From positions 1 through 60,604 of the forward strand of contig JAAWCE010000095.1 in the NCBI GenBank assembly GCA_022793065.1: 60,604 nucleotides of DNA. Direction: 5' to 3'. This document shows, piece after piece, positions 26,618-35,600 of this stretch. How positions within the stretch are numbered: position 1 is the first letter of the stretch; every line of letters starts with the position of its first letter. This DNA comes from Lachnospiraceae bacterium (GTDB lineage Bacteria > Bacillota > Clostridia > Lachnospirales > Lachnospiraceae). The notes beneath the pieces are model-generated. The model had not been told where the DNA came from. It saw only the letters and a program-made list of their open reading frames with translations, and did no database searches. Position numbers and translations under genes: made by a program.

Positions 26618-27610
26618 TCAGTGAGGCGCAGGACCGGTGGAATTCCTGATAATAAGCTGTGCCCGAAGCAGGATAGAGCCGATGGTCACTTTATTGAGCA
26701 GGCAGGAAAGCGCATAGAATCCACATTTACCCAAGGCGGCGCGGTCCTGACGTATTGTAGTCAGGGGAGGCGTTATATAAGAGGTCATGGGCAAGTCATC
26801 AAAACCAATGATGCTGATGTCATCGGGAATCCGCAATCCTCTGTCCTTACATTCCGTAATGGCAGAGATAGCACGGACATCATGGGAAAAAAGTATGGCA
26901 GTAACACCTTGCTGGGTCAGTTTGGGAATATATTTTCTTGTAGATTCCGCCACATAATATCCCAGCCCAATGTAATCTTCGTTGATTTCCAGCCCATATT
27001 TCGTTAATGCGTTAATATAGGAATGATATCTGGCTTTTAGTATAAAGGAATCTAAGGGGCCGGATATCAGTCCTATTTTTTTGTGTCCAAGTTGAATAAG
27101 ATGTTTGACGGCAAGATCAAAGCCCTCCTGGCTGTCGCATCCTACAGATGCGATATTGGGATTGTTCTTAATGTAGTTATCGTATAATACAGTGGGAATA
27201 CCGGAGGTGCGCAAGTCTTGCATCCAAGGGTCCAAAAGTGACAAACCTAGTATGAAGGAAGCTTGATATCCGCCTTGCATCATGAAAATATCATATGGGG
27301 TGAGTTTTTGGAAATCAATTGTAATGGGAATAATATCCACCTCCCAGCCTTCCGGCTCCGCCATTTGTTTGAATCCCAACACAATATCATGACCGAAATG
27401 GTTGGGCGTATCAAATTCCATATTTTCAACTAAAATGCAAAGTTTTTTGGATTTTTTCTGCTGACGTTTATTGATATAACCCAGTTCAACCGCTGTTTCG
27501 AGAATTTTCTTCCGTGTTTCCTCGCTGACGTCACTGGCATTGTTCAGACCTTTGGAGACAGTGCTTTTGGATATTTCTAATTTTGCAGCGATATCATTGA
27601 TAGTTGCCAT
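26618..27610 (-). CDS. LacI-family transcriptional regulator of maltodextrin genes
   Basis: A 330-residue repressor. The N-terminal helix-turn-helix and hinge read MATINDIAAKLEISKSTVSKG and VSEETRKKILETAVELGYI. Periplasmic-binding-like sensor domain from about 60 to 325 (IGLISGPLDS, ISIIGFDDLPMTSYITPPLTTI). The start at 27610 follows CAGGAGG; upstream in-frame methionines lack a ribosome site. It is divergent from the maltodextrin binding-protein gene, and CGAAACTT-type repeats lie in the 630-base gap, so it probably represses both directions until malto-oligosaccharide is present. Confidence 0.92.
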   Translation of the reverse strand: MATINDIAAKLEISKSTVSKGLNNASDVSEETRKKILETAVELGYINKRQQKKSKKLCILVENMEFDTPNHFGHDIVLGFKQMAEPEGWEVDIIPITIDFQKLTPYDIFMMQGGYQASFILGLSLLDPWMQDLRTSGIPTVLYDNYIKNNPNIASVGCDSQEGFDLAVKHLIQLGHKKIGLISGPLDSFILKARYHSYINALTKYGLEINEDYIGLGYYVAESTRKYIPKLTQQGVTAILFSHDVRAISAITECKDRGLRIPDDISIIGFDDLPMTSYITPPLTTIRQDRAALGKCGFYALSCLLNKVTIGSILLRAQLIIRNSTGPAPH

Positions 27611-27704
27611 AATAAGCCTCCTGAAATTTTTGTTAAAAATGACAAGAAAAGTTTTTGCTTTGAATTTTATTATAGCAGGATAAAACAGGAAAAACAAGTT
27701 CTGC

Positions 27705-28077
27705 ATCGAAACTTCCGGATAATATATAAATAAAAGTTTCGATTTGATGAAGATATATGGTCAAGCTGATGAAGTGTAGTTTGTGAAAGCATAAATATAC
27801 CTGAGAAAGAAAACACAAAAATAGACTACAAAAATATAAGTCTTAAGAATTATAATAATATTCCGAATAGTTCGTGACGTAAGGACAGAGTGCACAACTG
27901 AATTATCGAAATAAAATCTGTAATATAATGTAAAACAAGACAAAAATATGACGAATTAGTAATTTGTCCTATATCAGGGAGGAAACTTAACGATATATAA
28001 AACACTCGAAAAAACAAGCAGAAATGTTTTGAAAATTTACGAAAATTATAAAAATTAAGTTTCGCGAAAAAGTTTCG
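27705..28077. promoter_or_regulatory. CGAAACTT operator-like repeats in the divergent mal region
   Basis: ATCGAAACTT (27705-27714) and AAGTTTCGAT (27734-27743) are exact inverted repeats. AAGTTTCG recurs at 28057-28064 and 28070-28077, where TTTCGCGAAA (28060-28069) is a perfect palindrome with the central CG usual in LacI-family operators. With 28199-28206 there are five copies in about 500 bases. The rest of this 630-base AT-rich gap contains no convincing gene. Confidence 0.6.
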
Positions 28078-28159
28078 ACAGGATTTCGATATAATATACA
28101 ATTTGCACAATATTGACATAAAAATCCACTCGTACAGGTAATTCTGCATAAAAGTCCCG

Positions 28160-28206
28160 TTGACAATATTTACCTGTCATGTTAATATGCAATTAGAACG
28201 AAACTT
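28160..28206 (+). promoter_or_regulatory. Promoter and start-site operator of the mal operon
   Basis: TTGACA (28160-28165), 17 bases, TAATAT (28183-28188). CGAAACTT (28199-28206) lies just after the expected start of transcription near 28195, a blocking position for a repressor. Confidence 0.75.
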
Positions 28207-28238
28207 AGCAAAACAAAAAAAATAAAGGAGGTAATTGT

Positions 28239-29498
28239 ATGAAAAAGCTCTTAGTTACTTTGTTAATGGCATCCATGGCGGTCTTTGGTATGATCGGATG
28301 CGGTAACACCGACGCTCAGGGCGGGTCCGGAACTCAAGTGGGGGGGGCACAGACATCTGATGTAACCTTAAAAGTATGGTGTCCTCAGAACCAGGTGGAT
28401 ACGGGGATTATGGAACAGCAGCAGAAGGCATTCGCGGAGGCGCATCCTGAGTACAATATCACATGGGTGACGGAGATTGTAGGTGAGGATAAGTGCCAGG
28501 AATCAGTATTAAAAGATGTAGGCGCGGCTGCGGATGTATTCATGTTTGCAAGCGACCAGCTTCCTTCCCTGGTAGAAGCCGGCGCAATTGCAAAGCTGGG
28601 CGGCAGCACAGAAACCATGGTGAAAGAGACCAATTCCGAGGCCGTAATTGCCACGGCTACGGTGAACGACTCTCTGTATGCAATTCCGTTTACACATAAT
28701 ACTTTCTTTATGTATTACGACAAGACCATTTTGGATGAGACAGACATTGTTTCGCTGGAGAAGATTATGGCGAAGCAGACGGCGGATAACGTGTATAATT
28801 ACTATTTTGAATCTGCAGGCGGTTGGAAACTGGGCGCTTATTATTATGGCGCAGGGTTAAGCGTATTTGGCGAGGATGGGAACGACCTGGCTGCAGGGGT
28901 TGACTGGAATAACGCTACCGGCGTGGCTGTAACCAATTACCTGATTGATTTAATTAATAACCCCAAATGTGCTTATGACGGTGAGATTTCCGTTTCTGAA
29001 CTTGCCGGGGATCATAGAATCGGCGCATGGTTTGACGGTGCATGGAATTATGACTTGTACAAAGGTATTTTAGGAGAGGATTTGGGTATGGCGGTCATTC
29101 CTACCTTTAATCCGGACGGACAGGATCGCCAGCTTTTGGGATTTTATGGTTCCAAATGTATCGGCGTAAACGCAAAATCACAGAACATGGGCGCGGCAGT
29201 GGCATTTGCAGCTTTCCTGGGCAATGAAGAGAATCAGATTCTTCGTTATCAGAAATCCGCACAGATTCCATGTAATATCAAGGCTGGAGAGAGTGCGGAA
29301 GTTGTAGCGGATCCTCTTGCTGCTATCGTAATTCTGGAATCTAATACCGCAAGCGTGGCACAGCCGGCCAACTCCGTATTCAGTGCAAGGTATTGGACTT
29401 ATGCCAACACCATTCCTACAGAAATCAGGAGCAAAGAGATTACGAAGGATAATGTGCAGGAGAAATTGGATACTTTTGTACAGGCAATGACACAGTAA
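28239..29498 (+). CDS. Maltodextrin-binding lipoprotein (MalE-like)
   Basis: A 419-residue lipoprotein. The signal peptide ends in lipobox MIGC (Cys21). The mature domain begins VTLKVWCPQNQVDTGIMEQQQKAF, then DVFMFASDQLPSLVEAGAI and IPFTHNTFFMYYD, matching maltose/maltodextrin binding proteins. C-terminal ARYWTYANTIPTEI and VQEKLDTFVQAM are also typical. It captures malto-oligosaccharides outside the membrane for the following two permeases. The start follows AAAGGAGG. A hairpin separates it from the permease genes, probably giving higher expression than these. Confidence 0.93.
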   Translation: MKKLLVTLLMASMAVFGMIGCGNTDAQGGSGTQVGGAQTSDVTLKVWCPQNQVDTGIMEQQQKAFAEAHPEYNITWVTEIVGEDKCQESVLKDVGAAADVFMFASDQLPSLVEAGAIAKLGGSTETMVKETNSEAVIATATVNDSLYAIPFTHNTFFMYYDKTILDETDIVSLEKIMAKQTADNVYNYYFESAGGWKLGAYYYGAGLSVFGEDGNDLAAGVDWNNATGVAVTNYLIDLINNPKCAYDGEISVSELAGDHRIGAWFDGAWNYDLYKGILGEDLGMAVIPTFNPDGQDRQLLGFYGSKCIGVNAKSQNMGAAVAFAAFLGNEENQILRYQKSAQIPCNIKAGESAEVVADPLAAIVILESNTASVAQPANSVFSARYWTYANTIPTEIRSKEITKDNVQEKLDTFVQAMTQ

Positions 29499-29508
29499 AA
29501 GACGGATT

Positions 29509-29571
29509 GGGCATCTGTACAAAAGGGACTGTTTCGCAATGAACCGTCCTCGATACATAGTACAGATGCCC
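29509..29571 (+). promoter_or_regulatory. Long hairpin between binding protein and permease genes
   Basis: GGGCATCTGTAC (29509-29520) and GTACAGATGCCC (29560-29571) form a perfect 12-bp stem, with an inner GGGAC/GTCC pairing. There is no proper T tract, so it more likely protects the malE 3' end or causes partial termination. Confidence 0.6.
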
Positions 29572-29661
29572 TTATGACTGAAAAAAGATATTTGAGCCTA
29601 ATTGTGTCAGATGAACAAACTGTGACAGTTCAAAAACGAAAATAAAGTGCAGGGGGTTTCT

Positions 29662-31047
29662 ATGAAGAAAAAAACACAGTCTGTCTCCGGCAGGCCCAGT
29701 GATGCCGGAATACCGCAGGCATTTAAAAATGGGAATGGGATTACAAAAGCTTCCTTCTTCGTCTTTGGCCTGGGGAATCTTTTGAATGGGCAAATTGTCA
29801 GAGGATTGATTTTTCTGGCGATGGAAATTGGATATTTGGCATATATGATTTCTTTTGGAATTCGCGCGTTGGGAGATTTTATAACATTAGGTACTGTGGA
29901 GCAAGGAGAAGTATTTAACGAAGCTTTGGGATATTATGAGTACAGTGCGGGCGACGATTCCATGTTGTGTCTTTTGTACGGCGTTATCACTCTGGTACTG
30001 ACGCTGGCTATTATTTTTGTGGCTTGTATGTCTGGTAAGAGTGCATATTGCACGCAATTACGGAAAGAACGGGGAATGAATATCCCTTCTTTTAAAGATG
30101 ATATAAAATCTTTAAAGGAAGAAAATCTTCATGCGTTACTTTTATCGGTTCCCATTGTGGGAATTATCTGTTTTACAATTGTACCTTTGATTTTTATGAT
30201 ATTGATTGCCTTTACCAGCTATGATCATGAGCATCAGCCGCCCGGAAATTTGTTCTCCTGGGTGGGGCTGGATAATTTTAAGGCAATGTTTTCTCAGGGA
30301 AGTAAATTGGCCAATACCTTTTGGCCCGTGCTGTCCTGGACGTTGATATGGGCGGTATTCGCTACGTTTAGCTGCTTTATCCTGGGGATGTTGTTGGCGC
30401 TTTTGATAAACCGCAAAGGAACAAAAGCCAAGGGATTTTGGAGATTTATGTTTGTCCTGTCCGTGGCAGTGCCTCAGTTTGTCACCTTGTTAAGCATGAG
30501 AACCATCTTTAACGCCAACGGTCCGGTGAACGTTCTTCTGAGGCAGTTGGGCGTTATTGGAATAACGGAGTCCATACCGTTTTTTACCAATCCACTGTAT
30601 GCAAAAATTACCATTATTTGTATTAATATATGGATCGGCATACCGTTTACAATGCTGTCCACAACGGGTATTTTGCAGAATATTCCAGGGGAGCTGTATG
30701 AGGCGGCGAAAATTGACGGTGCAAGCGCGCCTACGATTTTCAGGAAAATTACACTTCCTTATATGTTATTTGTCATGACGCCAAACCTGATTACTGCTTT
30801 TACAGGAAATATTAACAACTTTAACGTCATCTTCCTGTTGTCCGGCGGCGGTCCTGATTCCATGGATTACTATTATGCCGGTAAGACGGATTTGCTTGTA
30901 ACCTGGCTATACCGGTTGACAATTACGCAAAAAGATTATAATTTAGGCGCTGTTATCGGTATTCTGGTATTTATTATTCTTGCTACTTTGTCACTGTTGA
31001 CCTATCGGCGCACAGGCGCATATAAAGATGAGGGGGCGTTCCAATAA
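29662..31047 (+). CDS. Maltodextrin ABC transporter permease (MalF-like)
   Basis: A 461-residue permease. Residues 20-175 form an N-terminal extension with extra membrane helices, including FFVFGLGNLLNGQIVRGLIFL, common in MalF proteins of Gram-positive bacteria. The core channel follows (about 165-455) with EAA motif ELYEAAKIDGASAPTIFRKI. The start at 29662 (MKKKTQ) is preferred to 29647 because CAGGGGG lies 8 bases before it. It overlaps the next gene by one base. Confidence 0.93.
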   Translation: MKKKTQSVSGRPSDAGIPQAFKNGNGITKASFFVFGLGNLLNGQIVRGLIFLAMEIGYLAYMISFGIRALGDFITLGTVEQGEVFNEALGYYEYSAGDDSMLCLLYGVITLVLTLAIIFVACMSGKSAYCTQLRKERGMNIPSFKDDIKSLKEENLHALLLSVPIVGIICFTIVPLIFMILIAFTSYDHEHQPPGNLFSWVGLDNFKAMFSQGSKLANTFWPVLSWTLIWAVFATFSCFILGMLLALLINRKGTKAKGFWRFMFVLSVAVPQFVTLLSMRTIFNANGPVNVLLRQLGVIGITESIPFFTNPLYAKITIICINIWIGIPFTMLSTTGILQNIPGELYEAAKIDGASAPTIFRKITLPYMLFVMTPNLITAFTGNINNFNVIFLLSGGGPDSMDYYYAGKTDLLVTWLYRLTITQKDYNLGAVIGILVFIILATLSLLTYRRTGAYKDEGAFQ

Positions 31048-31898
31048 TGAAAGCAAAAAGAATGATTACCAATATAGCTTGCCATGTTTTATTAGCCATA
31101 CTCAGCATTATCTGGGTCCTGCCGATTTTTTATGTCATACTGACTTCCTTCCGGAAGGAAGGCGGTTCCTACAAGAGTTATATATGGCCCAGGGGATTTA
31201 CGCTGGATAATTATATTAATCTGTTTCACGGGAATAATAATATCAATTTTACAAGATGGTTTACCAATACGTTAATTATCGCCATATTCAGTACTTTGCT
31301 GTCTGCGTTTTTCGTGCTGTGCGTGTCCTATGTTATGAGCCGTCTGCGTTTTAAAATGCGTAAGAAATTTATGAATATAGCGTTGGTATTGGGGATGTTT
31401 CCCGGATTTATGTCCATGATTGCCGTTTATTATATTTTAAAGGGACTGGGGCTGTTGGAAACGGGCGTACTGAAACAAGTGGCGCTTGTGATGGTATATT
31501 CCGGAGGCGCGGGGCTTGGGTTCTACATGGCAAAGGGATTTTTTGATACCATTCCTAAGACCATTGACGAAGCGGCGTATATTGACGGTGCGTCCAAATG
31601 GGACACTTTTGTCCGCATTACCATTCCGCTGTCGAAGCCCATTATCACGTATACTTTAATTACCGCATTTATGGGCCCCTGGGTGGACTACATTTTTGCA
31701 AAGGTGATTATGGGAAATGATTCGTCGTACTATACCATAGCAATCGGTCTGTGGACTATGCTGGAACAGGAATTTTTGGAGTATTATTATACACAGTTCT
31801 ATGCAGGTTGTGTAATCATATCCATACCCATATCCATTTTATTCCTGTTGACACAGAAATGTTATGTAGAAGGTGTGTCGGGTGCTGTAAAAGGGTAA
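31047..31898 (+). CDS. Maltodextrin ABC transporter permease (MalG-like)
   Basis: A 283-residue permease with six helices and EAA motif TIDEAAYIDGASKWDTFVRI. It forms the channel with the preceding MalF-like protein. The start codon shares one base with the previous stop (TAATG), so translation is coupled. No ATPase gene lies in this operon, so energy must come from a shared MsmK-like ATPase. Confidence 0.93.
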   Translation: MKAKRMITNIACHVLLAILSIIWVLPIFYVILTSFRKEGGSYKSYIWPRGFTLDNYINLFHGNNNINFTRWFTNTLIIAIFSTLLSAFFVLCVSYVMSRLRFKMRKKFMNIALVLGMFPGFMSMIAVYYILKGLGLLETGVLKQVALVMVYSGGAGLGFYMAKGFFDTIPKTIDEAAYIDGASKWDTFVRITIPLSKPIITYTLITAFMGPWVDYIFAKVIMGNDSSYYTIAIGLWTMLEQEFLEYYYTQFYAGCVIISIPISILFLLTQKCYVEGVSGAVKG

Positions 31899-32056
31899 TA
31901 AAAAGCTTCGTGCTTTGATATGTATCAATGCAAATAGATAGCATGAAGGGTGATAGTAGAAATTACAGGAATGAGTGTAAGGGTGGCTGCAGAATAGGGA
32001 GGTTTATTTTGCGGCCGCCCTTATTAAATCTATGGTTCAGGGGAGGAGTGATTAAA

Positions 32057-34009
32057 TTGGAGCGTAGCAGGTATATGTCGGACGCTGAGCTTGCCGGCAG
32101 AGAATTTCATGAGAAATTTCAATATGACGGGAAAGATCTTGGGGCTGTGTGTAAGGATGGAAAAACGGTATTTAAAGTCTGGAGCCCTTTTGCGGAGAAA
32201 GTGGAGTTATGTCTTTATGGGGATAATGTATCAAAAGTCCGAAAGAAAGTAAGCCTTTGCAGGGAAGAACAGGGCGTGTGGAAAACGGAGTTTGATGAGA
32301 GTCTTCATGGAACATACTATGACTATCTTGTGGAAACAGACGGCCGGGAACTACGAACTGCAGACCCCTATGCCATAGGCTGCGGCTGTAATGGAGAGAG
32401 AAGCATGGTAGTGGATTTAAGTCTTACAAATCCGCCTGGTTTTACAGATGAAATCATTCCCCCATTGCAGGAAGAGCAGATTATATATGAATTGCATATT
32501 AAGGATTTCTCTTATGATGTCCAAAGCGGCGTACCCAGGGAATACCGGGGAAAATATAAGGCGTTTACAATAGATTCCCAAAATGGAGAATATCCTACCG
32601 GTATGGAATACCTTAGGCGTCTGGGCGTTACACATGTACAGATTCTTCCCTTTTTTGATTATGGCTCCGTGGATGAGGCGGGGGATGAAAAGCAGTATAA
32701 TTGGGGGTATGATCCGCTGAATTATAATGTGCCGGAAGGTTCTTATGCTACGGATGTAGCAGACGGCATGGTAAGGATTCGGGAATGTAAGGAAATGATT
32801 CAGGCATTTCACGCCAATGGAATTCGAGTGGTTATGGATGTGGTGTATAACCATACGTATCGGAAAGATTCCTGGCTGGAGAGAATGGCGCCCGGTTATT
32901 ATTATCGTCACAGGCAGGATGGCAGTCTTACGGATGGGTCAGCCTGTGGAAATGACATAGCCGCTGGCAGGGCCATGGTGGATCACTATATCGTGAATTC
33001 CGTAATGTATTGGGCAAGAGAATACCATATAGACGGTTTTCGGTTTGACCTTATGGGATTGCTGACGGTTGATTTGATGAACAGAATTCAGCAGGAATTA
33101 GATGAAGAATTTGGAAAAGGGGAAAAACTGCTCTACGGGGAACCCTGGAGTGCGGACAGTTCACCCATGGAAAAGGGAATGAAGGCGGCGATAAAGAAAA
33201 ATACTTGCTGTCTCAATGATGGCATTGGAATATTTTGCGACGATACCAGGGATTTGATTAAGGGAGATGCTTTTCATGGGGAGGAGCCAGGGGCGGTCAA
33301 TGGAGGAAAGGGACTGGCACCTATGCTGCTGAAGGCTGTCACAGGATGGCGGGACGGAGGCGCGGATTTTTGTCCCAAAAGCTGCGCCCAAATTATCAAT
33401 TATGTGTCCGCCCATGACAATTTTACATTATGGGATAAGTTGGTATTGTCTATGTGTGAAAAGCCGGATTTCCTGGAGCGCAATCCGGATGTGCTTGCAG
33501 CCAATAAACTTGCTGCATTTATATATTTTACCTGTCAGGGGAGATTGTTTCTGCAGGCAGGAGAAGAATTTGGCCGTACAAAATTGGGGGAGGACAACAG
33601 CTATTGTTCCACTCCGGAGATTAATATGCTGAATTGGCAGCGTGCAGTGGAATATGCAGATTTGGTAGAATATTATAAAGGATTGATCAGACTTAGAAAA
33701 CAGTTGCCTGGTTTGTGCGATAAATCTCCTTCTGCGGCAAAACGTATTGGGAAAAAGGAAGTGCTGGGAGAGGGCGCGGTCTCTTTTATGGTGGATAATA
33801 AAGTTGCCCCAGGGCGCACACGTTGGGAAGCGTTGTGTGTAATATATAATGTGGCGAATCAGGAATGTTCTGTAACCTTAGACAATGGAGTATGGGAAAT
33901 TCTTGCAGATGGTGAAACGGCTGACTGCCGCCGGCCGGCGGAGCATATCCATAAGGGGATACAGGTGCAGGCTCACAGCGGTATGTTGCTGGGAAAAATA
34001 GCGGAATAG
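32057..34009 (+). CDS. pulA: Type I pullulanase / debranching glycosidase (GH13)
   Basis: A 650-residue intracellular GH13 enzyme that cleaves alpha-1,6 branches of imported maltodextrin or glycogen. An N-terminal beta domain (about 30-130, KTVFKVWSPFAEKVEL) is followed by the catalytic barrel. Motifs: YNWGYDPLNYNVPEGSY (pullulanase hallmark), VVMDVVYNHTY, nucleophile Asp331 in FRFDLMG, acid/base Glu in YGEPWS, and SAHDNFTLWD. No signal peptide. The start is probably TTG at 32057, 10 bases after GGGAGGAG; the next ATG (32075) is too far from the ribosome site. Second enzyme step after transport in the mal operon. Confidence 0.92.
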   Translation: MERSRYMSDAELAGREFHEKFQYDGKDLGAVCKDGKTVFKVWSPFAEKVELCLYGDNVSKVRKKVSLCREEQGVWKTEFDESLHGTYYDYLVETDGRELRTADPYAIGCGCNGERSMVVDLSLTNPPGFTDEIIPPLQEEQIIYELHIKDFSYDVQSGVPREYRGKYKAFTIDSQNGEYPTGMEYLRRLGVTHVQILPFFDYGSVDEAGDEKQYNWGYDPLNYNVPEGSYATDVADGMVRIRECKEMIQAFHANGIRVVMDVVYNHTYRKDSWLERMAPGYYYRHRQDGSLTDGSACGNDIAAGRAMVDHYIVNSVMYWAREYHIDGFRFDLMGLLTVDLMNRIQQELDEEFGKGEKLLYGEPWSADSSPMEKGMKAAIKKNTCCLNDGIGIFCDDTRDLIKGDAFHGEEPGAVNGGKGLAPMLLKAVTGWRDGGADFCPKSCAQIINYVSAHDNFTLWDKLVLSMCEKPDFLERNPDVLAANKLAAFIYFTCQGRLFLQAGEEFGRTKLGEDNSYCSTPEINMLNWQRAVEYADLVEYYKGLIRLRKQLPGLCDKSPSAAKRIGKKEVLGEGAVSFMVDNKVAPGRTRWEALCVIYNVANQECSVTLDNGVWEILADGETADCRRPAEHIHKGIQVQAHSGMLLGKIAE

Positions 34010-34025
34010 GAACAGGTGTGAATTT

Positions 34026-35561
34026 ATGCGTATGAACAGAGCAAGTGGAATTTTGCTTCCAGTGGCAAGTTTGCCGTCAAAGTATGGCATTGGCTGCTTT
34101 TCTAAGGAGGCGTATGATTTTATTGATAAGTTAAAACAGGCCGGGCAGAGTTATTGGCAGATTCTGCCTTTGTCTCCCACCGGTTACGGAGATTCACCTT
34201 ATCAGTCTTTTTCTTCTTTTGCAGGGAATCCTTATTTTATTGATTTGGAGACATTGATAGAAGAAGGAACCTTGTCAAAAAAGGAATGTGACAGTTGTGA
34301 TTTTGGGGACAGCTTACTACATATCGACTATGAAAAGTTGTACCAGAATCGGTTCGGGCTGCTTCGTCTGGCTTATGAACGCAGTGACATTTCCAAAAAT
34401 CCGGCGTTTGTTCGTTTTGTGAAGGACAATGAAGCATGGCTGGAAGATTATGCTTTATTTATGGCGGTAAAACAGTGTTTTGAGGGAGAGGCCTGGAGCG
34501 AATGGGCGGAAGATATCAGAAAGCGTTGGGGATTTGCGCTGGATTATTATAGAAGAGAATGTTATTTTGATATTGAATTTTATAAATATCTCCAATTCCA
34601 ATTTTATACCCAGTGGAGCAAATTGAAGGAATACGCAAATGGACAGGGAATTCAAATTGTGGGTGATATCCCTATCTATGTGGCTTTTGATTCGTCAGAT
34701 GCGTGGGCCCATCCGGAAATGTTTCAGTTTGATGGGGAATATTGTCCCACTGCAGTTGCCGGGTGCCCGCCGGATGCTTTTTCGGCCACAGGGCAGTTAT
34801 GGGGAAATCCTCTGTATCGTTGGGAGTATCATAAGAATACGGGCTATGACTGGTGGGTCAGGCGGCTGGAGCATTGCTTCCAAATGTATGATGTGGTTAG
34901 GATTGACCATTTCAGGGGATTTGACGAGTATTACAGTATTCCCTATGAAGAAGAGACGGCGCTCAATGGACATTGGGAAAAGGGGCCCGGTATGGATTTG
35001 TTTCGGACTCTGCACAACAGGTTGGGGCCTAAGGCGATTATTGCAGAGGATTTGGGGCTGCAGACGCCCTCCGTTCATAAGCTTCTTGCGGATAGTGGAT
35101 ATCCCGGCATGAAAGTGTTGGAATTTGCCTTTGTTCCGGGGGAAGATACCGGCTATCTGCCTCATAGCTACGATAAAAATTGTGTGGTCTATACAGGCAC
35201 TCATGACAATGAGACATTGGTCCAATGGTATGAGGGATTGGACGAGGAAAGTCGGGCATATGCGGCAGAGTATATGGATAACAAAAACAGGCCGGATAAG
35301 GAAAAATATCGTGACTTTGTGCGGCTGGCTATGATGAGTGCGGCGGATACCTGTATAATTCCATTGCAGGATTATCTGGGGCTGGGAGCGGAGGCCAGAA
35401 TGAATAAACCCTCTACGCTGGGAGAAAATTGGGTATGGAGAATGGAGGGCGATATGCTGTCAGAGGATATCATAGAAGAAATATATCATTTGACAAAGAT
35501 TAGTTTTCGGTTAAACGGCCAGGAGAGAAAACAGACGGAAAAGGAAATAACGGAGCCGTAA
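34026..35561 (+). CDS. malQ: 4-alpha-glucanotransferase (amylomaltase, GH77)
   Basis: A 511-residue amylomaltase that transfers alpha-1,4-glucan chains between malto-oligosaccharides and releases glucose. The N-terminal signature is SGILLPVASLPSKYGIGCF, then LPLSPTGYGDSPYQSFSSFA. The catalytic nucleophile Asp is in VRIDHFRGF, the acid/base Glu in IIAEDLG, and the stabilising Asp in TGTHDNETL. It starts 16 bases after the pullulanase stop. Works with the pullulanase and glucosidase to use imported chains of all lengths. Confidence 0.95.
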   Translation: MRMNRASGILLPVASLPSKYGIGCFSKEAYDFIDKLKQAGQSYWQILPLSPTGYGDSPYQSFSSFAGNPYFIDLETLIEEGTLSKKECDSCDFGDSLLHIDYEKLYQNRFGLLRLAYERSDISKNPAFVRFVKDNEAWLEDYALFMAVKQCFEGEAWSEWAEDIRKRWGFALDYYRRECYFDIEFYKYLQFQFYTQWSKLKEYANGQGIQIVGDIPIYVAFDSSDAWAHPEMFQFDGEYCPTAVAGCPPDAFSATGQLWGNPLYRWEYHKNTGYDWWVRRLEHCFQMYDVVRIDHFRGFDEYYSIPYEEETALNGHWEKGPGMDLFRTLHNRLGPKAIIAEDLGLQTPSVHKLLADSGYPGMKVLEFAFVPGEDTGYLPHSYDKNCVVYTGTHDNETLVQWYEGLDEESRAYAAEYMDNKNRPDKEKYRDFVRLAMMSAADTCIIPLQDYLGLGAEARMNKPSTLGENWVWRMEGDMLSEDIIEEIYHLTKISFRLNGQERKQTEKEITEP

Positions 35562-35600
35562 TATTGATTGGCAGCGTCAAAGTACGTAAGGAGTATGAGT

